Source of the DNA: Crotophaga sulcirostris
Lineage: Eukaryota; Chordata; Aves; Cuculiformes; Crotophagidae
Length of the DNA: 64,000 nt
Assembly (NCBI GenBank): GCA_013397455.1
Contig: VYZB01000334.1
Coordinates: 517,814-581,813 of the forward strand
Direction: 5' to 3'
Positions within the stretch are counted from its first letter, which is position 1. Each line of letters begins with the position of its first letter. This document shows positions 14,901-26,124 of this stretch, one piece after another. Position numbers and translations under genes: made by a program. The notes under the pieces are model-generated. The model was not told where the DNA came from. It saw nothing but the letters and a program-made list of their open reading frames with translations, and did no database searches.

Positions 14901-17685
14901 AAGCTTTTTCGTGTAAGGAGGATTTCTACAAAGTTTGAACTTTTATGGTTGATGAGTGCATTCACACCCTTACGTAAGGAAGCTGTGAATGTTCTCATTG
15001 TGTACAAAGGTCCATGCTACTGTACCAGAGCTGCTGCTATCTGATGGATACATTTCGCTTGTGAGGAGGTTGTCTACATTTACCTTTGCTGGGTCTGATT
15101 CTGGATAGCTAGATGTACTGTGCACCTAGAATACACTAAATAAGCATAAAAACCTCCCTCCAGGCAAATCCTTCTTATTCAGAAAATTATTATCCTGGGA
15201 AGAATAACAAAATTCAGTAAATCAGATGACATGTAGAATAACATGGAAGAGATCTGGAAAGAAGAAAGGTAGAAAAAAGGGCAAAGGATCTGTCCTCTCC
15301 TCCTGGGTTGCAGTTAACTGAAGACCCTCACTGGCAGCTTGGCCTTGGTCTGCAACCTTTTCCAAGTCTCTATATTTCCATTACAGGCCTGAATGAGGCC
15401 TCGGAGAAGGGTAAAATCTCTCGCAGCTGAAGAGGAAATCCTACCAGTTCAGCTTAGTAAAATGTTTTGGGTTAACCATCACAGTTTTTAAATGACTAGC
15501 AAAGGAATAGCAAAACAAGAAGCAATCGATGACATCCCACTTTATACAGTTTTAAAATAGGCAGGGCAGGCTGCAAAACTAGTTTTGTGGAAGGAGCTCA
15601 TGTTTACTCCCTTTGCCTCCTCTGAAGATTCCCCTGGAGCCGAAGTTATTTCCTCCCCAGCTGGCAAGGTGTTTATGCTTGTTGTGTGGATTGTGGAGCC
15701 AAGTGATAACTCAGTGGCTGGGGCATCCTTTGGCTAGACCTGAGGAGAAATTGCTGATACTGCACCTCATTTTACATTTTATCATCCAAATGAATCTCTG
15801 ACATAAGATACTGTCTATTTTTTCTAGCAAATACAAAATTGAATATCCATAATTAAGCTCAGGGTTTGCATATGGTGCTTTGGTTAGCTGCAAATAAATT
15901 CAAATCAATCTGTCAGCATGTAAAACAATACAAAGTGTTGCCATATTCGTGTCCAACACATAACATATACTATTTATCTACCCATAGTAGCATTGTAAAA
16001 AGAAAGAAGCATATTTTGAAGCACATGCAGAATAGTCATTTCTCATAAGTAGGTAAAGCTGTACTCAAACATATGTGCTGCATAAACAAAATATATATTG
16101 TAGTCACAAATTATCTGTACACCATAAATGTAAAAATGACTGTACTACTGATTATTTCCCTTGAGTACACATAAAATAGTGCCAAAGGGCAGAACATTAC
16201 CAGATTATTTCAAACATACCTCAGGCTTCTTGCAGGCTCACTGAGATGATGATGTCCATATATTTATTTGTCTTTGTTGCCCTTTCTCTCACCCTTAGCG
16301 ATTACTTCATACACATGGCCACTATGTGGAACAAGACAGCAGGAAGATGAGGAATGTAAGAGCTGGAAAGCAGCTGCAGTTGGGGATGGGCAGAGGATGT
16401 AGTGAGATGGAGTCATGCAAATGTGTGGACAAGTGGTCTAACAGCAAAGAGGGTAAAGACACTGTGAGGCAGAGAGAAGGAAGGAAAAAGAGAAGTTTGG
16501 GTAAGTCCTTGCTTTAGTTTTGCCACCAACCTGTAGACAAGGACACTCTGCACTTGATAGTGTTTTATTTATTAGGTGCCAGCTAGGTAATACTTATGCT
16601 TACAAAAGCCTTATGAAGAACCTTTTGCAGGTTCTGCTGGCTAATGTAGCTACAGCTATTGTCCAAAGCAACTAAACCTGGATCCTCTTCAAAAGTCCCG
16701 TGACTGTAATAGAACCTGATACACATTGCCAAAATACTCTCCCAGTTTGGGATTGTAAACATCTGGTTTCTTCAGATTGGTGGTTCAAAATTCATTTCTC
16801 TACACATTTCTAAGCAAAATTGACAATGGAGGCAAAACCAAAAATACTTCCCCTGCCCTTCCCTCAACACCACCACCAAAACTGGAGGGTTTAGGGCTTA
16901 GTACAAGCTAGAGATAAGTATGCTGCAGGGTATTAAACAAATGGAATGATGCATAGGAAACACAAACCAACTGCCTCTAGAGACATAAAAGATGACATTC
17001 GGGTAGCAGGAAAAATTGTTGATCTCCTAAACCTCAGCATTCTGTTATTTACCAATGCTCCTACTCATGCATACCAGGATAAGTTTCTTTTAGGGCTAGA
17101 TGAATGTAAAGCCTTTGCAAGTCATAAAAACAATCCGTGATTTCTGAAGAACAAGCTGGAATAAAAAATTATTATTCTTCCTGCTAAAAAATTAAGGATG
17201 TTTTTTGGCCATGGATAGAAACTTCTGTCATTCTCTAAAAGCATCCCCACTGGGTAGCAGTCACAGAATATGCCCAAGATAGTACCGAATGTCATTTATA
17301 GAAAAGGTGGTGTTTATAGCTACGCCTTGTTGTTACCAAAAGAAAGAGCACAACTGTATATAAATTTTAAAGTAGTATGGGAATTTGATGCTTTATGGCA
17401 CAAATAGTAACATACTCTAGTCCTATAAAAATGGCAATTTGTTCTGTGTGGAGAATTAAATCAAGATCTGTAAATAAAGAAGACACGTTTTCTTCAAACA
17501 CACAAAGTCTGACACAAAAAATCTCTGAGACTAACTCTGTAGCTCAGGAACCAAGAGTGGGAAGGGACAGACAAATAAATGGTTACAGAAAATGTTCTAA
17601 ACTGGCACAGTGAGACCAAGCTGAACTCGATTGCTTCAGTCAGTGTGAATGGATATGTGTTCAAGTACAGAGGTTTTCTTATCCT
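8914..17685. other. Intergenic, no gene recognised
   Basis: No homology to known proteins is apparent in any frame. The longest frame (12226-12669, plus) is hydrophobic and runs through T-rich tracts, as expected by chance. The stretch at 13840-14060 reads like ordinary unique AT-rich DNA with homeodomain-type TAATTA and TGTCAATTA words. It is listed as a possible non-coding element in the findings only. No repeats of a known bird family were recognised. Confidence 0.5.
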
Positions 17686-17689
17686 TGGT

Positions 17690-18030
17690 CGGAAAATGTC
17701 GATGTGCACCAACTGCCAATGCTTTGTCTGTGAAGCATTTTTCAGCCAATAACAACATCACTGTGCTTGAGTACCCACCCTATTCGCCAGACTTGGCTCC
17801 CTCTTCCCAAAGACTAAGACAGCGCTCAAAGCCACCCATTTTTTTTGTTGGTAGAAGGTGAGAAATCAAAAACGACAAAGATGCTCAACAGCCTTTGAGA
17901 AAATGATCTGCAGAATTGCTTTGAACATTGGCACCATGATATGCAGCTGTGTGTCAACTCAGAAGGGAACTCTTGAAGGTGGTCATGGCTGATTTTCTTC
18001 ACTTTTTAAATGAAAATAGTCACAGGTATG
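17690..18030 (+). mobile_element. Dead mariner-family DNA transposon fragment
   Basis: The plus strand encodes scattered but diagnostic pieces of a mariner (Tc1/mariner superfamily) transposase, a cut-and-paste DDE/D enzyme. One frame reads NALSVKHF and then VLEYPPYSPDLAP at about 17730-17805, the hallmark block just before the last catalytic aspartate. After a frame change come LFPKTKTALKATHF (about 17806-17850) and ENDLQNCFEHWHHDMQLC (about 17897-17950), ending in NSEGN, the usual C-terminal signature. The copy is inactive. The position of the HDN catalytic aspartate reads as Arg-Cys. About 9-10 bases are missing right after LAP, removing the codons of the last catalytic aspartate. Several stops follow. 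Neither terminal inverted repeat was identified, so the element edges are approximate. Mariners enter vertebrate genomes by horizontal transfer, but the bird subfamily cannot be named here. Confidence 0.8.
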
Positions 18031-21000
18031 GTCTCTTTTTTGTGTGTGTGCTGGACCTGGTACAGTGATAGGCACTTTACTTTCAGTATCACATTCCGGC
18101 ATAGGTCAGAGACTATGTTTTCTATGAAACACTTTACAATTCTTAGCATTTCCTTGTTATAAATAATTGATATTTGCACAATCTCATATTCATTACAAGT
18201 TCAAAGTGATACCAAATATCAAGTAATGTTCATACGGCTTTAAAATTAATATAGAAGCTAAAACACATTAAAGTGACAAACCTAAGTAACTGCTCTAAAA
18301 TATCGTTTATGTCAAATATACACAATGTTCACAGTCAGTAGAAAGATATGTGTAGCTCCCAGCAGAGCCAAACTTACAGGCTTTGCTGAGGGAGTGCTGG
18401 CTCCTTGGGCTCCCAGCAAAGTTGCTGTCAAGGATGATAGCAGCATTTGGTCAACTTACATTTTTGACAAAATACAGGACACGATCCCAGTTACTCAGAT
18501 GCAGGTCAAAGGACTTTCATCCTCCAGTATGCAGTGGTTTGCTGGCAGCTTAGGTCTTAGGATAGTGAGACTCAGACTTACTAGGCAGTTATCATTTTTT
18601 CAGATTAAAGTAGCTGCTTCTTTTTATTACAGAGGTTTTAGATGCAGAACCTCAGATGGCATAAATCATCAAATCCATTGAAGTCAACTAGAACTATGAT
18701 AATTTACACTACATGAGAATCTGAAGTATTATTGGAGATAGAACCTCACTACAGGAGTCCTAAATGAGAAATGCTGCCTGGTGGACATAGCAAAAACTCT
18801 GGAAAATCATTTGATGTGATTATGTCGGTCAGCCCATATGCTAAAAGCAAGGTGTGATAGTCTGGGGAATGCCTGCCAGTTTGTGGATATGATTTAATTG
18901 TAATTTAAAGTGCAGATTAAACTCACCATTTTGTAGCAGAAACAAGATTATATATCTATGGAGCTGAAACAGCCTTTAAGAGTACCTCAGCCAGGAAACT
19001 TTCAGCCTGAAAGAGCGATTAGATTGCTGCTACAAACAACTGACCATTATCACAGCACTTTGACATAGCCTGGTGTGTATTCCAGGAAAATTTCACCAGA
19101 AGTATAAAAGACTTGGGCTCTTTCAGAAGAGAAATTTCAATTCAGTGATAGAAAGCAAAACTAGGGAAAGGAGGATGGAGGAAGTTTGGCCTGCTCTCCC
19201 CACAGCCACATACCAAAATTTGTTTCTTCAGATACCCGTGAGAAAGGGGAAAATGATGGTCTAGTGTAGTTGTGTGTAGACAGGCAAATACTGTGCTGCT
19301 TTACAAGACCTCTCCTTGTGACTTTGTTGCAATATAAACAATAGCATCTGAGGCACAAGACTCTAGCAGGAGAAGGCAAAAATCAGCTGTGGAGGTGTGA
19401 GGTGCTAAGCCATTGTTTCACGTATTTTGGAGCCTTCTGTCTCAGGCAGACACTCTCTGAGCCAGGCAGAGTCTTTACCATGGAGGGGACACACGAAGAT
19501 CCAAAGGGAAAGATGATTCTTGAAAGCACTCAATCCAAAACCAGAGTTCCTAAGACATGGAAGCATAGTACCACTCACCCAAGTTCATGTGTATGACATA
19601 TAGCCTACTTAGAAATTTGATGGTTTGCTTACCTGCAGACTTCCAGGGTAGTAAGTATAATTGAACAGCTATCTGATGCAAAGATGATGAGAAAGGAGTG
19701 ACGCATCACATGTACTCCTCAATGAGTGGTGACCAGTGAAACAACAAAGAATATGCAAGGCAGTCTGACGAGAATGTAAAAGAGAGAAACTATCCTAAAA
19801 GAGAATAAAGAACCTCCGCAGTAGTAAAATACTGTTTGGGATCTTAGGGAGAAACTGGCTTCATCCGAATAGAGGCTAAGCCCTGGGACTACTGATACCA
19901 GGGGCTGCAGTTAGCACAGCTCCCTCCTGGTCAGTGCTGCAATGAGGAACCAGTGCTACCTGCTATTTCTATGACACAATGGTGGCTCTTCCTCCTCTTG
20001 GTTTCTTGAGATCATGCAATCTTCTTCAACACAGAACAAGAATTCACAGGGTCCTTGTAATTTTTTTCTTTTTGTTAAACACATCCTTTCCTTATCAGTA
20101 TCAAGGTAAATTAATAAGTCGGGAAACTTGTACAGGACACCAAGACCAACTTTGCACCAAAAGGATGTTGAGAAGGATTGCTATTGCGTATAAAGTTTCG
20201 GCTTGGAGGAAGTTTAAAAGAAAAATTCAGATGATCAGTCATAAAGAAAAATGAGTGGCAATAGAGATAAAAACATCAAATTCTTGTTAGGGACTACTTG
20301 GAATGTTGATCTCATTGAAACATGGACCCATTTTACATTTCTTATGCAATTATACTCTTTTTTCAAGTTCTTGTCACTGCACAGAGGTCTCTTTTGTATA
20401 AGTTCATATTCAGGTCGAGTTCAGAGAGGCTTCATGGCCATCAGAGACAAGACATTGTCCTTCTGCCAGTGTGGTTTTGCTCTAAGCTGCAAGAAGGCTG
20501 AAGTAGCCATTGTAAAGGATACTCGCAATTTTTAATCACTTTGCAGAAAGGAAGTTTCCAGCCAAGCAAGGATACCATTTTAGTTTTGTATGCACAAAGA
20601 GAGAACTGGTTTGCTTTAAATAATGATAAGTTAATGCTACTAATTGCTTCTGAACTTTTGATTTGATGGCCTAAATACCACTTTACAAACATGAGCCGAA
20701 ACACAAGTTGCAAGTTTTGCATAAGCTGAAAAAAACAGATGTCAGTATAGACCTACCCTTGGGTATTTAAAATTACATAATACATGAGCTAAAACTGTTA
20801 ATTCAAACCAGTATTCTACCTTTTGTACATAAGCAGAAGCTTATATAGTGGCACAGAATCACCAGATACACTGCTAATTCACAGGACTGTTGCTCAAAAA
20901 CTGTAATAAACATGAAAAGGGAATACTAAAATTCTATGTGTGGTTGACTGACTGAGTCATGATATACATGGAAACCCAGGAAAACAAACTGAAATCATGA

Positions 21001-21139
21001 TGCGTTCAATGACTGTCCTCATTCTTTAAAACAGAGAAACCCAAAGAAATACATCCCTGGAGCTCTCTGCAAATCTGAGAAAATTCAGCCATCTCCTATG
21101 TGTGGCCTTCGGCCAACTTCAGAACAAACCAGAATGTGG
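18031..21139. other. Intergenic, no gene recognised
   Basis: This is unique-looking AT-rich sequence between the mariner remnant and the CR1 fragment. Open frames reach 118 codons (18325-18681) but show no domain, no codon bias and no splice context that would support a gene. Confidence 0.5.
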
Positions 21140-21726
21140 GGCAAAGAACCATCAGCAGCACATCAGAAACAGCATTGCTAGCTGGTTGAGGGAGGCGATT
21201 GTCCTGCTCTACTCCACAATAGTGCAGCCCCACCCTGAATATTATGTGCTGTTTTGGGTGCTGCAGTATAAAAAGGATATCAAGCCAGCGAAGGGCCACA
21301 AAACTGGTGAAGGGTCTACAGGGGAAGTTGTATGAGAGGCTGAAGTTACTTCATCTGTTCAGCCTGGAGGAGACTGAGGGGAGATCTCATTGCAATCTAC
21401 AATCTTCCTCACAAGGGGAGGAGGAGGAGCAGGTGCTGATATCTTCTCTGTGGCGACCAGTGACAGGACTCAAGGGAACGGCAGGAAGATGTGCCAGGGG
21501 AGGTTTAGGTTGGATAGCAGGAAAAGGTTCTTCACATAGAGTGTGGCAGAGCACTAGAACAGGCTAAGGAAGTAGTCAGGGTGCCAAGCCTGACAATGTT
21601 CAAGAAGCATTTGGACAACGCCCTCAGACACATGGTGTGAATTTTAGGGTTGTCCTATGCAGGGACAGGAGTTGGACTTGATGATCCTTGTGGGTCCTTT
21701 CTAACTCAGGTCATTCCATGATTCTA
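21140..21726 (+). mobile_element. CR1 LINE, 3' fragment, sense orientation
   Basis: This is the 3' end of a chicken-repeat-1 (CR1) non-LTR retrotransposon. The recognisable order is: the end of the reverse transcriptase ORF (CTCTACTCCACAATAGTGCA, then a VKGL-type stretch near 21305, then LFSLEE near 21358), the short 3' UTR (GGAGTTGGACTTGATGATCC at about 21667-21686) and the ending CCATGATTCTA. It is 5' truncated, as most CR1 copies are. The reading frame is broken by indels, so it is an old copy. It is the only plus-strand CR1 recognised in the window and lies outside the gene. The 5' edge is uncertain by a few tens of bases. Confidence 0.9.
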
Positions 21727-24603
21727 GGACAAAGCAATTTCTGTAACAAGCCTAATATGAATATACTTGCTCCTCCATGTACTTTTTTGTTTTCAGCTGT
21801 CAGTTAACTCATGCTACATTAATTAACAGGTCATATTGATTAAATTAGCATGACATATAAAATGTGTTATGCAGTGGTAAGTCAAAATGTTTGGAAGAAG
21901 TCTAAATAATTACATAAATGCTATTGTTATGTAAACACTGTATTTTTTTATCAACTGAGTTTAATAAAACCGTGGTCAGATCTGTTTTTCATAGATCCAT
22001 ATTGACTGACATTAGTCCTACTGATTTTCTTTAATAGCTTACCTATCAATTATACATTTTTTGCCTACATGGATGTTAGCCAATAATAATCTGGACTGTT
22101 CTGTTTACCCTTTTTACTGCCAGTACTTTGAACTTTAAATTGTCTGGATTGTCTTTCTTAGTTTCAAATTTATTGAAAACAGACAGTAGCAATACAGATA
22201 GCTGCTTGGTCAGTTTGAATATAAACACTGAAATAAAGTTATCTGAATGTGTTACTTTAAACCTAGCTTTGATGTCTGACACGCTCCCAAGGTACTACTG
22301 GAATAGGATGCATTTTCTGACCTTGAGAAGTGAAAAGAGTTTGGGGTTTACCTTTATGCTTCAAACACAGAAAAAAATATTTAATTATTCTATCTTTTGT
22401 GTTTTACTAACAACATTTCCATAATTTCTATAGATCCATATGATTCTTAGGACTAACATAACCCTCCTTAAGTGTACCACTTCTAGTCATGAGGGCAGCA
22501 AGGGCCATGAATGATGCTGTGTTTTTCACAGACACAATTGCCATTTACAGCACTGACTCACAGGAAGTAGTAACTCTACATAAAATATTCCATCAGACTG
22601 GCTGATGTGTTATCCAAAGATGGTATGTTGAGGCTGTCACTGTTCTGAGCATCTGTTGAAAGGGCAGAGTCAGCTTAAAATCGAGCCAACTTTCAAAAGT
22701 TAGTTAAAAGCAGTTCTATATTTTCCTACAGATCTAAATGACTTGTGATGCTTACTTAGAGAAACATGTCTTTCTTGCTAATGTGACAGAAGCATACAGA
22801 AGAAGAAACTGACTTAAACAAAACCAGTGAAGTTAACTGCTGATAAAAGTGTAGGCAGAGTAACCAGGGAATAATTTTTATTCAGCATTACTTGCAACAG
22901 CTGGTATGAGTTAGTGAGAAAGGCGGAGTTACCTCGACTCATCTCCTTTCAGAAAGAAATGACCTGTGGAGAGACATGAAGCAGAAAGCTATTGTTCAAT
23001 CAACGTTCATTCTGTCAGACCATAACTACTCATATAAAAAATTTCTGCAAGAACATCACAACATGTAACAACAAAACATATTTATTAGACTAAGCTTATC
23101 AGTTTATACCTGGGACAACAGAGGACTAACTCAGATCTAAAATTTCTGTTTATATTCTGCTCCTTATTCCCATTCACCTCACACCCTTTTTTTCTTTAAA
23201 TGTAGACAGTAGAACATTCTTCTTGTGTAGGAGTTGTGATTCTTTATTTTTTTCCAAGTAACCTTGGAAAAAAAGATTTTAACTATCTTTGCACTACAGC
23301 TGAGCACAAAAGGCTAGTAGTATTTCTTTTTTAAGTATAGTTCACACAAAATTATGGTTATTATGGGGCTAGTCAGAATCACCATTGGTTATTAGTATTT
23401 ATACCATTATACTTTCACTCATCAAAGTAAGATCTATACAAGTGATACACCAATACTCTCGCTGAGATCTGCATAAACCAAAGTAGTAAATGTTGCATAA
23501 TGTTCACCTTCCACTTGCTGAAGTGTATTCTCATCTGCATTGTAGTCTGAAACATGATTTTTCAGTTCTCAAGCTACTTTCAAAGAGTTGTCTTCCGAAC
23601 GTTAAGTTTAGTCTCACATTGGCAGATCCGTACAGAGCATGTCACAAATGTTGCCATAGTTATACTCTCAATTTAGTAAACTGTATTAAATAAACCCATA
23701 ATCAATGGCAATAGTCCAACTTAGACTAGTCCTCACGTACTCTTAAAGTGGTTCCTCTTCGTTTACACTTCTTAAAATCTGAATAAGCAGAGATTTCAGT
23801 TTCATGTTCAAGTTGTCAGTACAGGGGACACCATCCTTTTTAAGAAGTGCTGAATCTTAGCAAGTGATTTTGTACTCCTGGGACCATAATTGCAGATAAG
23901 GACTGAGATTCTGAGCAAGGGGAAAAAGTTGCCTTCTTCCCCTTAGCAGATGTGATGACTGCGACTCATGAGTACCAGATGGAAGTTGTCACCACAGCAT
24001 CAATTACTGGGAGAGGAAACTGCAACTTTTGCAAGGCCCAGAGCTATTTTAGGAGGATTTTCCCGATGCTAGAATCAGTCCAGGGTGGATCCAATTTCCC
24101 TGGCAGTAAATACCATTTAGAGGGTGGAGTTGGCAATGGACTGGGTTTATACATTCATCCTTCAAATCTTACTTGCACTAGTTCTACCCTTCTCTTCCTC
24201 AGTTCTTCCACTCCTAACTAATATCCTACTAATTTATTTCTTTTTAAAGAAAAGACCTCTAGCTTTCCTGGTGAACTTCAAAAGTAGTCAGTAAAGTTTT
24301 GTTTTAAAAAAATAAAAATCAAAGCCTTTATGTTTGCTAAGGTAAACTGAAAGGTCAGAGTACAGTGCAAACTGACTTAGTACTGGTTTTCCAAGTGTGC
24401 ATATGGTGAGCTTTAGTGTGAGCACAGTGAAAACTGGCTTAGGCTTTGGTGCCGCTGCTGCTGAGAACCACTGAAACTGCAGAAGAACAAGATGGTTTAC
24501 GCTGTCTGTAACAAAGCTCTGGGAAGCACTTATTAAAAGTAGTAACTGAAGCAGTTATGAGTCAGAGTACTAGAGAGGTTCTTCCATCTGCTCTGATTGG
24601 GGG
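21727..24603. other. Intergenic, no gene recognised
   Basis: The sequence is AT-rich, with only short frames and no recognised repeat. T- and A-rich tracts are frequent (for example near 23250-23330). Confidence 0.5.
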
Positions 24604-24608
24604 AGCAG
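24604..24608. repeat. Target-site duplication, left copy (AGCAG)
   Basis: AGCAG immediately precedes the TGTAAG start of the LTR and is repeated exactly after its ACA end. A 5-bp duplication is made by retroviral integrases of some endogenous retrovirus classes. Confidence 0.7.
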
Positions 24609-24669
24609 TGTAAGAGTTGTTCTGAAGAACAGTATTTGCCTCAAAACTGCCATCAGGGTACTTGGAGAG

Positions 24670-25017
24670 ATACCAAGAAGTAAAAGCCCTGAGAGAAACT
24701 ACCGCTCAGTATGCGGAACGCTGCTCTATTCTCCAGCACGTGGGACCTTGAAAACATACCAAGAAGTAAATGTCCTGAGAGGAAGAGCTGCGTGGTACGG
24801 GGAATGTCCTGTTCTCTTATACCCAAGACTGGGCTAAACAACCGAGATAAGGCCACATGGCTGCTGTCCAGTAGATGGACTCCACCTGCTGCATCAGCAA
24901 ACTTGCGCCGTCCCCCCTGCCTCTGAGGCTGTAAGAGTTGTTCTGAAGGACTGCATGTTATGGGGAATGTTCTGTTCTCTGACACCTGGGACTGGATTGA
25001 ACAACCAGGATAAGGCC
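24670..25017 (+). repeat. Degenerate repeated modules inside the LTR U3
   Basis: Module 1 (24670-24748) and module 2 (24756-24835) share ATACCAAGAAGTAAA and CCTGAGAG at an 86-bp offset. Module 2 and module 3 (24943-25017) share GGGGAATGT-C/T-CTGTTCTCT and end with AACAACC and ATAAGGCC. In viral LTRs repeated U3 blocks commonly hold enhancer sites, and that role is inferred here. Confidence 0.65.
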
Positions 25018-25347
25018 TTCCTACCTACGATGCCAATGAAGAGGAACATGCGCAGAAGTTAAGTCTTGATTGCAAAACGAAGGCGGAGATCGGCTTCAAT
25101 CACTGGGGAAGAGGAGGCGTGAGGTGTGTTGCTTAGCACAAAACATGGCTCCTAACTGAGCTTTGATGAAGATCTTCCCCATCAATTGATCATGACGAGG
25201 ACCAGCAGGACGCTGTCTGGAGCCTGGGACCATAGGGATGCCTTTGGATCCGTGGTGGCAGCTATTACCCTCTTTCTTCCCTTTTACTTTACCTTTTCTT
25301 TCCCTTTTCACCACTCTGTCTATCGCGTGCCGCTTTACAGGCAAAAC

Positions 25348-25353
25348 AATAAA
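25348..25353 (+). promoter_or_regulatory. LTR polyadenylation signal AATAAA
   Basis: A canonical AATAAA lies in the 3' third of the LTR and is followed by a GT/T-rich stretch (GTTACACTGTTTCATTGTAG). This fits the R/U5 boundary of a retroviral LTR. Confidence 0.6.
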
Positions 25354-25467
25354 GTTACACTGTTTCATTGTAGTATAACCCCTTGGCATTGGGTCACCTT
25401 CATTAATTTTTGTGCTTTGCGATCACGATAAAAGAACTATCAGGAGTCCACTGAGTGGGCCGTGACA

Positions 25468-25472
25468 AGCAG
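25468..25472. repeat. Target-site duplication, right copy (AGCAG)
   Basis: This is an exact copy of the pentamer to the left of the LTR, and it fixes the 3' boundary of the insertion. Confidence 0.7.
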
Positions 25473-26060
25473 TAATATAGTGTTCAGCTTTCACTACAAC
25501 TAGATGAATTCAGAGGCTCCATAGAGACCTGCCCCTGCCCAAAGGCTCCACTTTTGGAACCATTAAAAAAATGTATTTTACATGAACGCATCAGAATAGA
25601 TTTCCAACCCTCCAGCTCATGTATCACAACACCCGCAGGATGACTGACAGTGACATCTGCCTAAGCTCACAGCCTGACATAGTATCTCCTGGAGCGTTTG
25701 AACCACACCACACACAATGCCTGTATGTATTCCTTCTGTAGGACCCCAACACAGCCCAGCAGAGGACAGCGTACCGCAATAAGACAGCTGTCCCATGAGA
25801 CCTGCCTAATTTACTTAAGCAAAGAAGTATGGGTACATATTAAGTATCAAGGGGTTCCTTCCTTTTCAGTAGTAAAACTGCCAAACTTGCAACTCCTAAT
25901 ATCCCCCTGGAAGAGGCTAAAAGCACAAACTTTCCGGAAATATAAGAGTACATTTTGCCATTATTATTTCAAGTGGTGAAGTGCAGCAGAGGCATATCTC
26001 TCAGCTCATCTTAATCCCCGGAGCACAAAAGAGGAAAAGAGAAGAATGCTCTCCCTTTCT

Positions 26061-26124
26061 ATTCGAAGCAACTGCAAAAGTTAGATCTTGTTATTCAGAG
26101 CAACTTCAAAAGTTAGATGTTGTT
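26061..26124. repeat. Two-copy 32-bp tandem duplication
   Basis: Two adjacent 32-base units, 26061-26092 and 26093-26124, share the core CAAAAGTTAGAT and the ending TTGTT. They differ at four positions. This is a simple slippage duplication of moderate age. Confidence 0.75.

Larger units (their letters stand above)
24609..25467 (+). mobile_element. Solo LTR of an endogenous retrovirus
   Basis: The 859-bp element starts with TGT and ends with ACA, is flanked by AGCAG on both sides and has no internal viral genes. It is therefore a solo LTR left by recombination between the two LTRs of a provirus. A polyadenylation signal AATAAA lies at 25348-25353, about 115 bases before the 3' end, placing R/U5 there and giving plus orientation. 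The U3 part is unusual. The terminal motif TGTAAGAGTTGTTCTGAAG occurs at 24609 and again at 24930. A module of about 80 bp (ATACCAAGAAGTAAA... then CTGAGAG...) is repeated at 24670 and 24756, and its 3' half recurs once more at 24943-25017. The exact family is not recognised. It carries no coding sequence. Confidence 0.78.

Noticed and set aside
24930..25467. Shorter 538-bp LTR starting at the second TGTAAGAG
   Set aside because: No matching target duplication precedes 24930, whereas AGCAG flanks the longer 24609-25467 unit on both sides.
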